64,000 bases of DNA from Thalassotalea_H castellviae (lineage in GTDB: Bacteria > Pseudomonadota > Gammaproteobacteria > Enterobacterales > Alteromonadaceae). Of this stretch, positions 16,086 to 25,190 are shown piece by piece. The stretch's first letter is position 1, and every line of letters starts with the position of its first letter. The notes beneath the pieces are model-generated. The model was not told the origin of the DNA, made no database searches, and saw only the letters and a list, made by a program, of their open reading frames with translations. The position numbers and the translations under genes are program-made. The stretch is from assembly GCF_031846185.1 (NCBI RefSeq), contig NZ_JAVRIF010000004.1:1-64000 (forward strand), in the 5' to 3' direction.

Positions 16086-16616
16086 ATGATGGAATTGGCA
16101 ATCAACGAAGTAAAAACCCAAGCGAAAAAATTGTTAAAAGCGTTAAATGAAAATCCGGACTTAGTTAATTTAATGAACCAACCATTAAAACGAAGTTCTG
16201 CTTCTTCAATTTCGCAACTCAAGCTAAAGCACTGTTTATTTATCGTATCGCAACAGCTTGGTTTTGATAATTGGCAACACGCTCACGAAGTGCTTTCAGG
16301 AAACAAAACATCTACCCCTTTTAAAATGGGCAGTTTTTTTTACCCTAAAAGTTGTTATGCATTTATTAATGAATGGTTTACTAATTACCAGCAAGCGAAA
16401 AGTATATTGATTGAAAATGAACAATCGAAATGGTTGCTTCCCTATAAAAACCAATATCTTATAGTTAAAAGCGATTACATTAAGATGTTTAAACTTGATG
16501 AAGTAACCTCTTCACTTTGGCTGGAAACATCCCATGATATGGTACAAAGCTATAACACCATTGCTTGGGATAAAATCACGAGTGAAATCATTAAAAATAG
16601 AGTGAAAAACTTTTAA
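16086..16616 (+). CDS. Hypothetical cytoplasmic protein
   Basis: The 176-residue product has no signal peptide or membrane span. Its first 75 residues resemble a short helical module found at the N-terminus of various bacterial proteins, with the pattern LKHCLFIVSQQLGFDNWQHA (helix, then GF-x-x-W). The rest, about residues 80-160, is rich in aromatic residues (FFYPKSCYAFINEWF, WLLPYKNQYLIVKSDYI) and is unfamiliar. AGGGTGAA precedes the ATG, and the gene starts six bases after the small membrane-protein gene. A strong terminator follows. I cannot give a function. Confidence 0.6.
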   Translation: MMELAINEVKTQAKKLLKALNENPDLVNLMNQPLKRSSASSISQLKLKHCLFIVSQQLGFDNWQHAHEVLSGNKTSTPFKMGSFFYPKSCYAFINEWFTNYQQAKSILIENEQSKWLLPYKNQYLIVKSDYIKMFKLDEVTSSLWLETSHDMVQSYNTIAWDKITSEIIKNRVKNF

Positions 16617-16628
16617 ATCTATTGAAAC

Positions 16629-16668
16629 GTTACCAAGACTGATTATTAACTGTCTTGGTAACTTTCTT
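16629..16668 (+). terminator. Rho-independent terminator
   Basis: GTTACCAAGAC (16629-16639) pairs perfectly with GTCTTGGTAAC (16652-16662) and is followed by TTTCTT. It lies just after the stop at 16616. Confidence 0.75.
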
Positions 16669-16786
16669 CGCTATAAATAGAATGACTTAGAGTTTGTTGA
16701 TAAATAATTAGCAATATAAAAATAGTTGTTTAGTATTATTGATTGTAATCACTCAAAAGAGACTAGCCTTGGCTATTATAAAAACC

Positions 16787-17737
16787 ATGAATGACGAACT
16801 TATCAAAATAAAAATTGGGGTTAGTAGTTGCTTATTAGGAGAAAATGTTCGCTTTGACTCCGGACATAAAAAAAATAATTATTTAGTAAATGTGTTGAGT
16901 CATTATTTTGAATTTTCACCTTTTTGCCCAGAAGTTGCCATAGGTTTAGGCATTCCAAGAGAGCCTATTCGACTGGTCAATGACAACGATGTGATCAAGT
17001 GTGTTGGTACCAAAAATGCCGAGATTGATGTAACCGAACAATTGGTCAATGTCGCTAACGAGCAACAAAATTGGCAACAAGAGTTATCGGGATATATCTT
17101 AAAAAAAGACTCCCCTAGTTGCGGTATGGAAAGAGTAAAAGTGTATAAGTCTTCGATGCCTGAAAGAAACGGGATCGGTATTTATGCACGGCAACTAATG
17201 ACTAACTTTCCTCATTTACCGGTTGAAGAAGAAGGTCGCTTAAATGATTTAATTATCAGAGAGAACTTTATTCAAAGGGTCTATATTTATCATCGCTGGC
17301 AGCAATTAACTGCATCCACCTTTAGCATGTCTGATATTCAAAAGTTTCATGCACAACACAAATACATTTATATGAGCCATGATCAGCTGGGCCTAAAAGC
17401 ATTAGGTAGATTACTGGCCGAGCCAGCTAGTGATATTAAATTATTAGCCGAGGAATACCTCACTCAAGTTATGCAGCTATTAAAAAATAAAGCCACTAAA
17501 CAAAGTCATTCTAATACTTTGCAACACATTCAGGGCTACTTGAAAAACTATATTAGCGCTGATGATAAACAAGAGCTCAATGAAACCATTGGCCAATATC
17601 GCAAAGGATTTCTTCCTCTTATTGTGCCGATTACCTTATTACGCCACCATTTTAGAAAGTACCCTAATGAATATATTGGGGATTCATTCTACTTAAGCCC
17701 ACATCCGGGCGAACTTATGTTACTCAATAGCTTATGA
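16787..17737 (+). CDS. DUF523-DUF1722 (YbgA-type) protein
   Basis: A cytoplasmic two-domain protein of 316 residues. Residues 5-150 are a DUF523 domain (KIGVSSCLLGENVRFDSGHK, FCPEVAIGLGIPREPIRLV, KKDSPSCGMERVKVY); its conserved Cys residues suggest metal or iron-sulfur binding. Residues 195-310 are the DUF1722 domain (KFHAQHKYIYMSHDQ, then HHFRKYPNEYIGDSFYLSPHP). E. coli YbgA sits beside the photolyase gene phr and shares the second domain; no photolyase gene lies here. The start is placed at 16787 by comparison with DUF523 proteins; a TTG at 16739 would add 16 residues. The stop overlaps the next start (ATGA). Confidence 0.85.
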   Translation: MNDELIKIKIGVSSCLLGENVRFDSGHKKNNYLVNVLSHYFEFSPFCPEVAIGLGIPREPIRLVNDNDVIKCVGTKNAEIDVTEQLVNVANEQQNWQQELSGYILKKDSPSCGMERVKVYKSSMPERNGIGIYARQLMTNFPHLPVEEEGRLNDLIIRENFIQRVYIYHRWQQLTASTFSMSDIQKFHAQHKYIYMSHDQLGLKALGRLLAEPASDIKLLAEEYLTQVMQLLKNKATKQSHSNTLQHIQGYLKNYISADDKQELNETIGQYRKGFLPLIVPITLLRHHFRKYPNEYIGDSFYLSPHPGELMLLNSL

Positions 17738-18237
17738 CCCTTATTCATGTAAACGATACAATGCAGCAAAATTATTCGTATGAGCTTGCAGAAAATCAAG
17801 GTGAAAATTTTCATCCTTTGTTTGTGCCACAACTCACACCGAAAGAAATGCTAAGCCTAGGTATTTTTGGCGGAAAATACTTAACTGATTGCCAAGAGGA
17901 GTTTCCTGCCGATTGGTTTATTGACGCAAAATTAAGCCCGTTTAAAAAAGACATCAGTTTAAATTATTTTTCTGTTGATGCGTCACAAAGTTTGTCGCAA
18001 TGGCAAGCAAATGGCTGGATACACCCTCAAGATCCTCGCGGTTGGTTTCAATGGTATTGTCGATATTATTTAGGTCGCAGAACCGATGAAGAAGATCTTA
18101 GACAAATTAAACGATGGCGGGCTTTTAAAAGACACTATAGTGCAGTAGCTAAATTTTGTGAACGTTTTGACTTTAGTTGCCGAAAAAAGCAACGACAAGC
18201 TTTATTGCACTGGAGTTATGACTCAAGAAATATATAA
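17734..18237 (+). CDS. Conserved hypothetical protein coupled to the YbgA-type gene
   Basis: A 167-residue cytoplasmic protein whose ATG overlaps the preceding stop (ATGA), so translation is coupled. The pattern PQLTPKEMLSLGIFGGKYLTD, a Trp-rich middle (GWIHPQDPRGWFQWYCRYYLG) and a basic end (RRTDEEDLRQIKRWRAFKRH) recall an unnamed conserved family seen in marine gammaproteobacteria and other groups. I know of no biochemical function. The Arg/Lys/Trp-rich C-terminal third could bind nucleic acid, but this is only a guess from composition. Its pairing with a DUF523-DUF1722 protein suggests a shared role, possibly linked to DNA repair by analogy with the ybgA-phr neighbourhood. Confidence 0.75.
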   Translation: MTLIHVNDTMQQNYSYELAENQGENFHPLFVPQLTPKEMLSLGIFGGKYLTDCQEEFPADWFIDAKLSPFKKDISLNYFSVDASQSLSQWQANGWIHPQDPRGWFQWYCRYYLGRRTDEEDLRQIKRWRAFKRHYSAVAKFCERFDFSCRKKQRQALLHWSYDSRNI

Positions 18238-18290
18238 CTTTAGCCCAATTAAATTTACGCTAACTTACTAATAATTGATAAAATTTTTGT

Positions 18291-18330
18291 CTTAAAAAAA
18301 TAAGCCATATTCGCAGAATATGGCTTATTT
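18291..18330. terminator. Bidirectional terminator, strongest on the minus strand
   Basis: AAATAAGCCATATTC (18298-18312) and GAATATGGCTTATTT (18316-18330) form a perfect 15-base stem with a three-base loop. On the minus strand it is followed by a run of T (18294-18300), ending the S9 peptidase transcript. It can also end the plus-strand transcript of the YbgA-type operon. Confidence 0.8.
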
Positions 18331-18349
18331 ACGTTAAAGCGTGATAATT

Positions 18350-20386
18350 TTACTCTTCACTTGTTCGATATTTTTCAAACCATGCCAATGTGTGCTCTAT
18401 TTTAGTGATCATCCGTGATGGCCTTGCTGCAATACCATGATAAGACTCAGGCACTTTAACTAAAACAGTATCAATTTTTCTTAACTTTAACGCTTGATAA
18501 AATTGTTCTGTTTGCGCCATTGGCGTACGCAGATCTTTTTCACCTGTAATTAACATGGTAGGTGTTGTTACATTTCCTACTAATGACATAGGTGAACGTT
18601 TCCAATAATGCTCTACGTGATCCCAAGGCATACCAGGAAATTGAGTGGGTATTTGCCCTAAACCGCTATCTGCGGTTAAGACTTTACTTAGCCAATTAAT
18701 TACCGGTTTGGCAACAACTGCCGCGGAGAAACGATCCGTTAAGCCAATGGCATAAGCGGTGGCTATTCCGCCAGCAGAGCCACCGGCGATAAATAAATTG
18801 TTTTCATCAATAAAACCTAAATCAATCATCGCATTCACACCAGAATCATGATCGGCAAAGTCTTCTGTCGAGCTGTATTTATATTTTAATAGCATCGCAA
18901 AACGTTCACCGTAAGAACTACTACCACGATGGTTATTATAAAAGACGACATATCCTTGCGCAGCAAAACGCTGTAATTCTGCGGTAAAGTTAGGGCCATA
19001 CGCTAAATGTGGACCACCATGAATTTCTAGAATTAGTGGATACTTTTTCTTTGGATCAAAGTTTGGTGGTGTAATGTACCAACCTTGAATGCTTTCACCA
19101 TCAAATGATGATTTATAGTTTATTTCATGTACTTGACCTAAGGTTTTGTGTGCGAGTAGATCAGCATTTAATGACGTTAAAACGGATGATTTTTTTGACG
19201 TTGTGATCACAGCAACATCAGCAGGGCTGGTGGTGTTTCCGTAGGTATAGGCCATTTTCCCACTTGTCGAAGCAGTAAAACTACCGCTAATGTATGGACG
19301 CCCCATTGTCGTACCAGAAAGCGTGTCAGTTAAATCTTCAATTTTACCTTTGAGATTAATAGTCGCTAGCTTACGTTTACCAAAATCATCATAACTAAAG
19401 GCTAAACGAGAATTAGACAACCACTGTTGATCACGTACTGAGCGGTCAAAATCTTGAGTGATGGCAGAAACCTTTTTCGACTTCCAATCCATAATTTTCA
19501 GTTTGGCATTACGATAAGGATTTAACGCATTTGAACCAGATAAAAACGCTAATTTTTTACCATTTTCAGAAAAAACAGGGTTGTACTCTTTGCCTGGAGA
19601 CGAAGTAAGTTCAACTAACTCACCACTAGCCACGTCTACTTGATATAAGTTCCCTTCTAATCGTTTATATTCCCAGTCTGCCAATCTATTCGCCGAAAAA
19701 ACAATAGACCGATTATCTTTACTCCACGCTAATGTGCCTCGATGATTAAAACTATCATGAGTAATTTGACGTGGTGTGCCTCCTTCACTTGGAAGAACAA
19801 ATATTTGCTGATAACCTGGCTTAATTAAGCCACTACCATCGGCTTGATAATATGCTTTATCAATCACGACAACAGGTTTATTCCACTTTGCACCCTTAGG
19901 TTTTTTCGGCATTTTAGCGATAACTGTAGGCGCTGCTTTTACTTTCTGAGTAAATGCTAACCATTGACCATTTGGCGACCACGTCAAATTTGAAACTTTT
20001 GTTTGTAATTGGCTCACCAAAGCGGTTTTATTTTCTTCTAGATAATGAACATGGATCTGGTGACTACCTGTTCTATTGCTGATAAAAGCAATTTTTTTTC
20101 CATCAGCAGACCAACGTGGTTGTGAGTATTTTTTATCATCAGAAAACAGCGGGATCTGCTGTTGTGATTTCACATCAATTAACCATAAGTTGGTATTTTT
20201 ACCGTCGGTCATGATGTCATTAGAGTTTCGAATATAGACAATTTGACTACCATCTGGTGATATTTGTGGATCACTTGCATACTCCAATGAAAAGATATCT
20301 TCAGCTGTAAATAGCTCATTTGCGTAAACCGCAATCGATGAGCTTAATAAAGCGATAAGCAATATAAAACGGGATAATAAATACAT
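18350..20386 (-). CDS. Exported S9-family prolyl oligopeptidase-like peptidase
   Basis: A 678-residue serine peptidase with a signal peptide (residues 1-23, ending VYA). Residues about 30-400 form a WD40-like beta propeller with repeated Q-I-SPDG, PRWSADGKKIAFISNR and LTWSPNGQWLAF blades. The alpha/beta hydrolase domain follows (about 420-670) with the triad Ser537 (in GGSAGG), Asp618 (in GEKDLRTP) and His650 (in PESYHG). It should cleave short peptides in the periplasm, as dipeptidyl or acylaminoacyl peptidases do; the exact specificity is unknown. It is transcribed alone, with 428 bases upstream. Confidence 0.92.
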   Translation of the reverse strand: MYLLSRFILLIALLSSSIAVYANELFTAEDIFSLEYASDPQISPDGSQIVYIRNSNDIMTDGKNTNLWLIDVKSQQQIPLFSDDKKYSQPRWSADGKKIAFISNRTGSHQIHVHYLEENKTALVSQLQTKVSNLTWSPNGQWLAFTQKVKAAPTVIAKMPKKPKGAKWNKPVVVIDKAYYQADGSGLIKPGYQQIFVLPSEGGTPRQITHDSFNHRGTLAWSKDNRSIVFSANRLADWEYKRLEGNLYQVDVASGELVELTSSPGKEYNPVFSENGKKLAFLSGSNALNPYRNAKLKIMDWKSKKVSAITQDFDRSVRDQQWLSNSRLAFSYDDFGKRKLATINLKGKIEDLTDTLSGTTMGRPYISGSFTASTSGKMAYTYGNTTSPADVAVITTSKKSSVLTSLNADLLAHKTLGQVHEINYKSSFDGESIQGWYITPPNFDPKKKYPLILEIHGGPHLAYGPNFTAELQRFAAQGYVVFYNNHRGSSSYGERFAMLLKYKYSSTEDFADHDSGVNAMIDLGFIDENNLFIAGGSAGGIATAYAIGLTDRFSAAVVAKPVINWLSKVLTADSGLGQIPTQFPGMPWDHVEHYWKRSPMSLVGNVTTPTMLITGEKDLRTPMAQTEQFYQALKLRKIDTVLVKVPESYHGIAARPSRMITKIEHTLAWFEKYRTSEE

Positions 20387-20814
20387 AGTAAACCTTTAAA
20401 AAGTGAATTTGAGTTATCTCACACTCAAATAATGAATATCAATAATTGTATACAAGACAAGCGAAGAAGACACCTCTGTAGCAGTATTTCTATCTTGAAA
20501 ATATGTGGTTTAATCGAAAAAATTAATCATAATCATATACTTTGCTTAAGGCTTAACCTTAAAAGCTTCACTGTGAATAACTGACAAATGACCTGTTCTC
20601 GTTTGCGGATATGTTAGTTTGAATACCGACCATTAAATGAATCGTTTTTTAATGATACTTGCAATGGAATTGTTTCAACTTCACCTAGTACCATATCGCC
20701 TGATAAGCTAAGCCATTAAAACGCATTCATTTTTTATGTAAATCTAAACCTTAGTGATTAGGTTACGCGTCAAAATTTAATCGCTTTTAGGCTAGCCTGT
20801 ATTGCTAAATCATT
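20387..20814. other. Intergenic stretch upstream of the S9 peptidase gene
   Basis: I see no convincing gene. It should hold the peptidase promoter and the end of the regulator transcript. A hairpin AACCT/AGGTT lies at 20748-20765. On the minus strand, 20617-20715 is open for 33 codons and reads plausibly as protein (SGDMVLGEVETIPLQVSLK), which may be a gene relic, but no start or homology supports it. Confidence 0.4.
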
Positions 20815-22737
20815 TTATCGAGAATATTCAGCCATTGCCTCATCATCTAATCCAATTGTTTTCAGTATCTCGGTAAACCTGATATCCCTTCGTATCAAAT
20901 GCAGTCTTGGATCATTTTTACTAAAAATCAAACAATTAGATTGATAATCAATGGCCTTTTCTAACAATGGAAATATATCGTCAGTATCATCAAGTAATAT
21001 ATTGGTAATTGCCGTTTCGTAGGGACAGACATATTGTGCTTTTGTTTGAGCTTCTGTCATTAATGCTCTCGCCTTATTTTTTTGACCTGCCCGTGCATAA
21101 GACTGAGCTAACAAGATAAGTGGAAACGCCTCTCTTTGACTCAACGCAACACCTTGTTCAGCTAAATTTATACTTTCGGTAAAATTGCCTTTTATGTATT
21201 TAGCGACAGACAAACTTAATAATGGGTATGGGTTGTTTGGATGTTGTTGCTGTTTCTCTTCTCCCCATTTTATTGCTGCATCGATTTCATTATTCATCAT
21301 TAATGCCCACATCCCCCATTCCGCTATTTCTTGATTAAGTGGATCTAAGTCACTGGCCTTATTCAATGAACGCTTAACCCCTGCTACATTGCCCATCGCC
21401 GCGTAATATAAAGTAAAGCCAAGTTCAGTCAGGGCAATAGAAGGATCTCTATTTTTTGCCATTGACAACATTTGCCAGGCTTTTTCCCATTGCCACGAAT
21501 GAACATAAGCTATGCCAAGATGAGACATCACCTGAGCAGAGTCTGGGTTTATTGCTAAAACGTCAAGCGCTGCTGAAATAACCTTAGGGAGAATGTTTTT
21601 GGGCTTATCAAACAAAACCATAATCACTCTATACGCATCTGATTTAGCGATATATGCCGCTTCAAATTTAGCGTCAAGCTCAATCGCTTGGTTGAATAGT
21701 TTTATCGCGTGTAATACCGAGTCATGTGTCATCAAGGATAATTGATATTGTCCTTGAACATATGAATCATACGCTTTTAAATTTGAGGTGGGCGCTTTAG
21801 TCAGCACAAATTTTTCTTTATCAAGCATGATCACTTTGAGTGATTCTGATACAGAAGAAGCAATATTATTTTGAATATCAAATAAGTTATGATTGTTCTT
21901 TTGGATATCGAAATCGCCATCCCATAGCAATTCGCCTGACTTGATGTTTTCTAACTCTAAAGTAAGTCTTAACTCACCACTTTTACTTTCACTTAATACA
22001 CCATCTAAAACATAGTCAACATTAGGAAGTTGCGTTTTAATATGCGATCTAACTTTATTGGACTTAAAGGTAAAAGATGAGGGTGGAGGAACAACATTTA
22101 ATTCAGATATTTTACGTAAATTCTGTATGATTTCTCGGGTCATTTGATCTGAAAGTGCTCGCCAGTTTTCTGAATGATTACTCGCGATAGAAAATGGAAC
22201 AACTAATAAATATCCTTTTTCACCCTTTTCTTCATTTGAAGTATTTGTCCATTTATAGGTTACAAATAATAAAAAAATAAAGACGACGAAAAAAAATGCT
22301 TTTCCTCTGCCTTGAATAGGTTGCCCAAGCGTATTTTCTTGTGAACTATCTAATGGTTGTGAATGAAGATTGTGATCACCATCACTGAGATTTTTTTCGG
22401 AGTGTTCTAAAAATTTTTCATTTGACGTCACACACTGAACTTCAGCAATGAATTGATAGCCGCGCGACCTGACTGTTTTAATGACACACTGCAATTCACC
22501 ATTATCACCTAACACCTTACGCGCACTTTTTATATGATTACTGAGAGATGTATCTGATACTGTTCTCCCTTCCCATACTTGCTCAAATAATTCTGCACGT
22601 GAAATAACACGGTCACGATGGTTTATAAAGTACACGATTAGATCAAATACTTTGGGTTCAACCGCTACCACCTTCTCGTCATATCTGATCTGGTAGAGAT
22701 CAATATCAACTTCTCTGTTATTTATTTGGTAGAGCAC
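20815..22737 (-). CDS. ToxR/CadC-like membrane regulator with TPR-rich periplasmic part
   Basis: A one-component regulator of 640 residues. The N-terminus is an OmpR-type winged helix (VEPKVFDLIVYFINHRDRVIS, LFEQVWEGRTVSDTSLSNHI, VIKTVRSRGYQFIAEV). One membrane span lies near 150-168 (FFFVVFIFLLFVTY). The periplasmic region starts with a TolB-like domain (LLVVPFSIASNHSENWRAL) and continues with TPR repeats. It should sense an envelope signal and bind DNA at the membrane. I set the start at GTG 22737, which has AAGGAA six bases upstream and places the winged helix at the right distance; an ATG at 22791 lacks a good ribosome binding site. The divergent fatty acid hydroxylase gene is a possible target. 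Confidence 0.88.
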   Translation of the reverse strand: MLYQINNREVDIDLYQIRYDEKVVAVEPKVFDLIVYFINHRDRVISRAELFEQVWEGRTVSDTSLSNHIKSARKVLGDNGELQCVIKTVRSRGYQFIAEVQCVTSNEKFLEHSEKNLSDGDHNLHSQPLDSSQENTLGQPIQGRGKAFFFVVFIFLLFVTYKWTNTSNEEKGEKGYLLVVPFSIASNHSENWRALSDQMTREIIQNLRKISELNVVPPPSSFTFKSNKVRSHIKTQLPNVDYVLDGVLSESKSGELRLTLELENIKSGELLWDGDFDIQKNNHNLFDIQNNIASSVSESLKVIMLDKEKFVLTKAPTSNLKAYDSYVQGQYQLSLMTHDSVLHAIKLFNQAIELDAKFEAAYIAKSDAYRVIMVLFDKPKNILPKVISAALDVLAINPDSAQVMSHLGIAYVHSWQWEKAWQMLSMAKNRDPSIALTELGFTLYYAAMGNVAGVKRSLNKASDLDPLNQEIAEWGMWALMMNNEIDAAIKWGEEKQQQHPNNPYPLLSLSVAKYIKGNFTESINLAEQGVALSQREAFPLILLAQSYARAGQKNKARALMTEAQTKAQYVCPYETAITNILLDDTDDIFPLLEKAIDYQSNCLIFSKNDPRLHLIRRDIRFTEILKTIGLDDEAMAEYSR

Positions 22738-22897
22738 TATTAATTCCTTGTTTTTGTACATTAATAATGAACAAAGCACTTTATTAGTCAATAAATATTA
22801 CTGATTCGTTAGCTAATCGTTACCTAGTTATCATGTTGCAAACATAAGCGCTTGGCATACTTTAATGACTGATTTAAACCTGATTAAGGAAATTGAT

Positions 22898-23653
22898 ATG
22901 CCAACGCCACTTGAAATTTTATTGGATCCCATATCGCTTATTTTATTAGCAATTTACGCTACATTTATTGTTATTGAATTTATTCAGCCGAGTACTCCCC
23001 TTAAAAAAATAGAAGGTTGGTTTATTAAATGCACCTTCTTCTTCATCGTCTATTTTTATCTATCGAGCTATTTACCATTAATGTGGGACAAATATTTACT
23101 CCCTTATCAATTAGTTGACTTAACTACGGTAAACTCAATAGTCAGTACTTTTGTAGCATTAATAGTGTTTGAATTACTCATTTATTGTTGGCACCGAACA
23201 ATGCATCGTAACAACTTTTTATGGCGAACCTTTCATCAAATGCACCACAGTGCCGAAAGATTAGATACCTTTGGGACTTTCTACTTTAGTCCTTTAGACA
23301 TGATAGGTTTTACTTTTATTGGTAGTTTAACACTCAGTGTTTTTGTCGGCTTATCACCTGAAGCAGTCACTTGGTTTTTATATATAAATATGTTTTTAGT
23401 CATTTTTCAACATTCAAATATTAAAACACCTCAATGGCTTGGTTACATAATTCAGCGCCCAGAAAGTCATTCTATACACCATAAAAAAGGCGTGCATGCT
23501 TTCAATTATTCAGATTTACCTATATTCGATATAATTTTTGGTACGTTTAAAAATCCAAAAGATTTTGAATACGAATTAGGATTTTATGAAGGGAGTTCAT
23601 ATAAAACGATAGATATTTTACTGGGTAAAGATATGTCTAAGCAACAAAATTAA
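22898..23653 (+). CDS. Sterol desaturase/fatty acid hydroxylase family membrane protein
   Basis: A di-iron membrane oxygenase of 251 residues. Four or more hydrophobic spans frame the eight-histidine signature: WHRTMHR, FHQMHHS, and the late HSIHHKKGVHAFNYSD, with an extra FQHSN. Members hydroxylate or desaturate lipids such as fatty acids, sterols or carotenoids at the inner membrane; the substrate here is unknown. The start at 22898 is preferred because AAGGA lies seven bases before it; the ATG at 22865 has no such site. It is divergent from the ToxR-like regulator, with 160 bases between the two starts. Confidence 0.9.
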   Translation: MPTPLEILLDPISLILLAIYATFIVIEFIQPSTPLKKIEGWFIKCTFFFIVYFYLSSYLPLMWDKYLLPYQLVDLTTVNSIVSTFVALIVFELLIYCWHRTMHRNNFLWRTFHQMHHSAERLDTFGTFYFSPLDMIGFTFIGSLTLSVFVGLSPEAVTWFLYINMFLVIFQHSNIKTPQWLGYIIQRPESHSIHHKKGVHAFNYSDLPIFDIIFGTFKNPKDFEYELGFYEGSSYKTIDILLGKDMSKQQN

Positions 23654-23981
23654 GCCATAGTGCTGAATACATAAAACTCACTCAGCTAGATTTATATCAG
23701 TCTGATTATTTTACTGACCACTAAATTAAATGAGGTATTGACCGCTCGCTCAATATCTCTTTAACAGAATGTGCCAAAAGAAATTAAACCCTCGAAATGA
23801 TCGTGTTTATTGTGCTGTATTTAATTAAGCCTATGAAGCACTTAACTTTTCCTTTGCAGTTAAGTAGTGATCAACTATATTTGTTAGACTGAACTCATGC
23901 AGGTGGAAAGTTAACTCCATTGCGATTGCACCTGCCATTTTACTAGTCCTCACACATCGATTCTCTAAGGAGGGAGTTACC
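23654..23981. other. Intergenic stretch with a decayed yjbR-like relic and a hairpin
   Basis: ATTTTACTGACCACTAA at 23707-23723 is identical to part of the yjbR-like gene at 30283, and patchy similarity continues to about 23760. It looks like a heavily decayed third copy on the minus strand. GCAGGTG (23899-23905) and CACCTGC (23939-23945) form a hairpin upstream of the next gene. A very strong ribosome binding site, TAAGGAGGGAG, ends the stretch. I see no intact gene. Confidence 0.5.
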
Positions 23982-24743
23982 TTGTTATTCAGACGCGTTC
24001 TTACGCACGTTAAAGATCAAAACTGGTTTGCCGTTGGCATCGATTTTTGTATTGTTGTCGTGGGTGTCGTGATTGGTATTCAGGTAAGTAACTGGAATAC
24101 TGTTAGAAACGATACCGTCTATTATCAAGAAACTATGCATCGACTCGCGGAAGAGAGTCGTGAGATGATTCGAATCTCTGAAGAACAAGCAGTTGAGGTA
24201 CATCAGCGTTTATCTACTGTACAAGCGGCAATATCTATACTTGAAACTTGCAGTACAGATGAAAATGCGAAAGCTAAACTTGAACTAGGCTTAAACGCAA
24301 TAAGATCAGCATATGCAATTACCCCCATATCAACAGCGTTGAAATCACTGGTTTCAGATGAGCGACTATTGGCGCGTCAAACATCAATGCAAAGATCAAT
24401 AATACGTGAATATGCGGTAACGATAGAAAATATTACAGAAACGTCGAGCTTTATTCTCTCGAAAACAGGTATCCTTGATGTAGACAAACATCCGCTTGTT
24501 GGATTCTATTGGCTCAATGACCCCGCAAAATCACTCAATGGTGTTGATGTCCGTAACGCTATGGTCGTTGCTCCGCTTGCAGAGGTCTGTAAAGATTTGT
24601 CATTTAAAAAGCTCTTTTATCAATGGGAACGAACCCATAATTTTTTAATCCATCTGCAAAACACATTACTCGAAGTAGTCAGTGAGAATAGCAAGACGCT
24701 GGGCTTACCCTTAGCAATAGTCGAACCTTCGCCCAGCACATAA
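23982..24743 (+). CDS. Membrane-anchored hypothetical protein, DUF6090-like
   Basis: A 253-residue protein with one N-terminal membrane span (FAVGIDFCIVVVGVVIGIQVSNW, about residues 16-36), then a mostly helical soluble part. The span and the following VSNWN match the hallmark of a bacterial family (DUF6090-like: GE-x-x-L-V-x-IGI-x-ALQINNWN) whose function is unknown. The start codon is TTG, which I accept because TAAGGAGGGAG, an almost ideal ribosome binding site, lies six bases upstream and no ATG is near. The gene stands alone between yjbR-like relics, so it may have been brought in with them. Its GC content looks slightly higher than that of its neighbours. Confidence 0.65.
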   Translation: MLFRRVLTHVKDQNWFAVGIDFCIVVVGVVIGIQVSNWNTVRNDTVYYQETMHRLAEESREMIRISEEQAVEVHQRLSTVQAAISILETCSTDENAKAKLELGLNAIRSAYAITPISTALKSLVSDERLLARQTSMQRSIIREYAVTIENITETSSFILSKTGILDVDKHPLVGFYWLNDPAKSLNGVDVRNAMVVAPLAEVCKDLSFKKLFYQWERTHNFLIHLQNTLLEVVSENSKTLGLPLAIVEPSPST

Positions 24744-24824
24744 ACTTAAGGCTATTTTCAACAAAATAGCTTTTAGTTAAATACTTTTCGTAAATGTTAA
24801 GTTGTATTTACGGCCTATGAAAAT

Positions 24825-24971
24825 TTACAAATGTACCAAAATTGACTGCTGTTCTTTCTTGGTCATTTTACTGACCACCAACTTATAAGAATTATCAATC
24901 ATCCGCTCTATTTCACCTTGAGGAATAGAACCATCTAGAATCACGGTATTCCATTGTGCTTTTAGCATTAG
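24825..24971 (-). pseudogene. Truncated yjbR/mmcQ-like gene, 3' end only
   Basis: The minus strand encodes AQWNTVILDGSIPQGEIERM and then IDNSYKLVVSKMTKKEQQSI, nearly identical to the last 46 residues of the intact gene at 30283-30675. About 130 of 137 bases agree (24827-24963 against 30285-30421). The frame and stop are still open, but the first two thirds of the gene are missing, so it is a truncated copy. From 24972 to 25190 I see no intact gene; an open stretch on the plus strand (about 25056-25117) reads SDEGDLLVCDPIDHSVRIED and is unexplained. Confidence 0.8.
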
Positions 24972-25190
24972 CGCTACTGAAATCACTGGAATGAAAAGTT
25001 ATATTCTTTGCTCACTTTAGAATTGCTTCTTTAACGACAAATTTTCCGACGAAGGAGACCTGCTGGTTTGTGACCCTATCGATCACAGTGTTCGCATTGA
25101 AGACGTTAGCTTTTAAATTTTTGCAATATATTTTCTAATGAATTTATTTTCTCGTATTGCTGATAAACCTCCATAATAAGCTGTTTTCTT

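Noticed and set aside
20617..20715. A 33-codon open stretch on the minus strand with protein-like composition
   Set aside because: Too short, no start with a ribosome binding site and no family I recognise. It is mentioned only within the intergenic entry.
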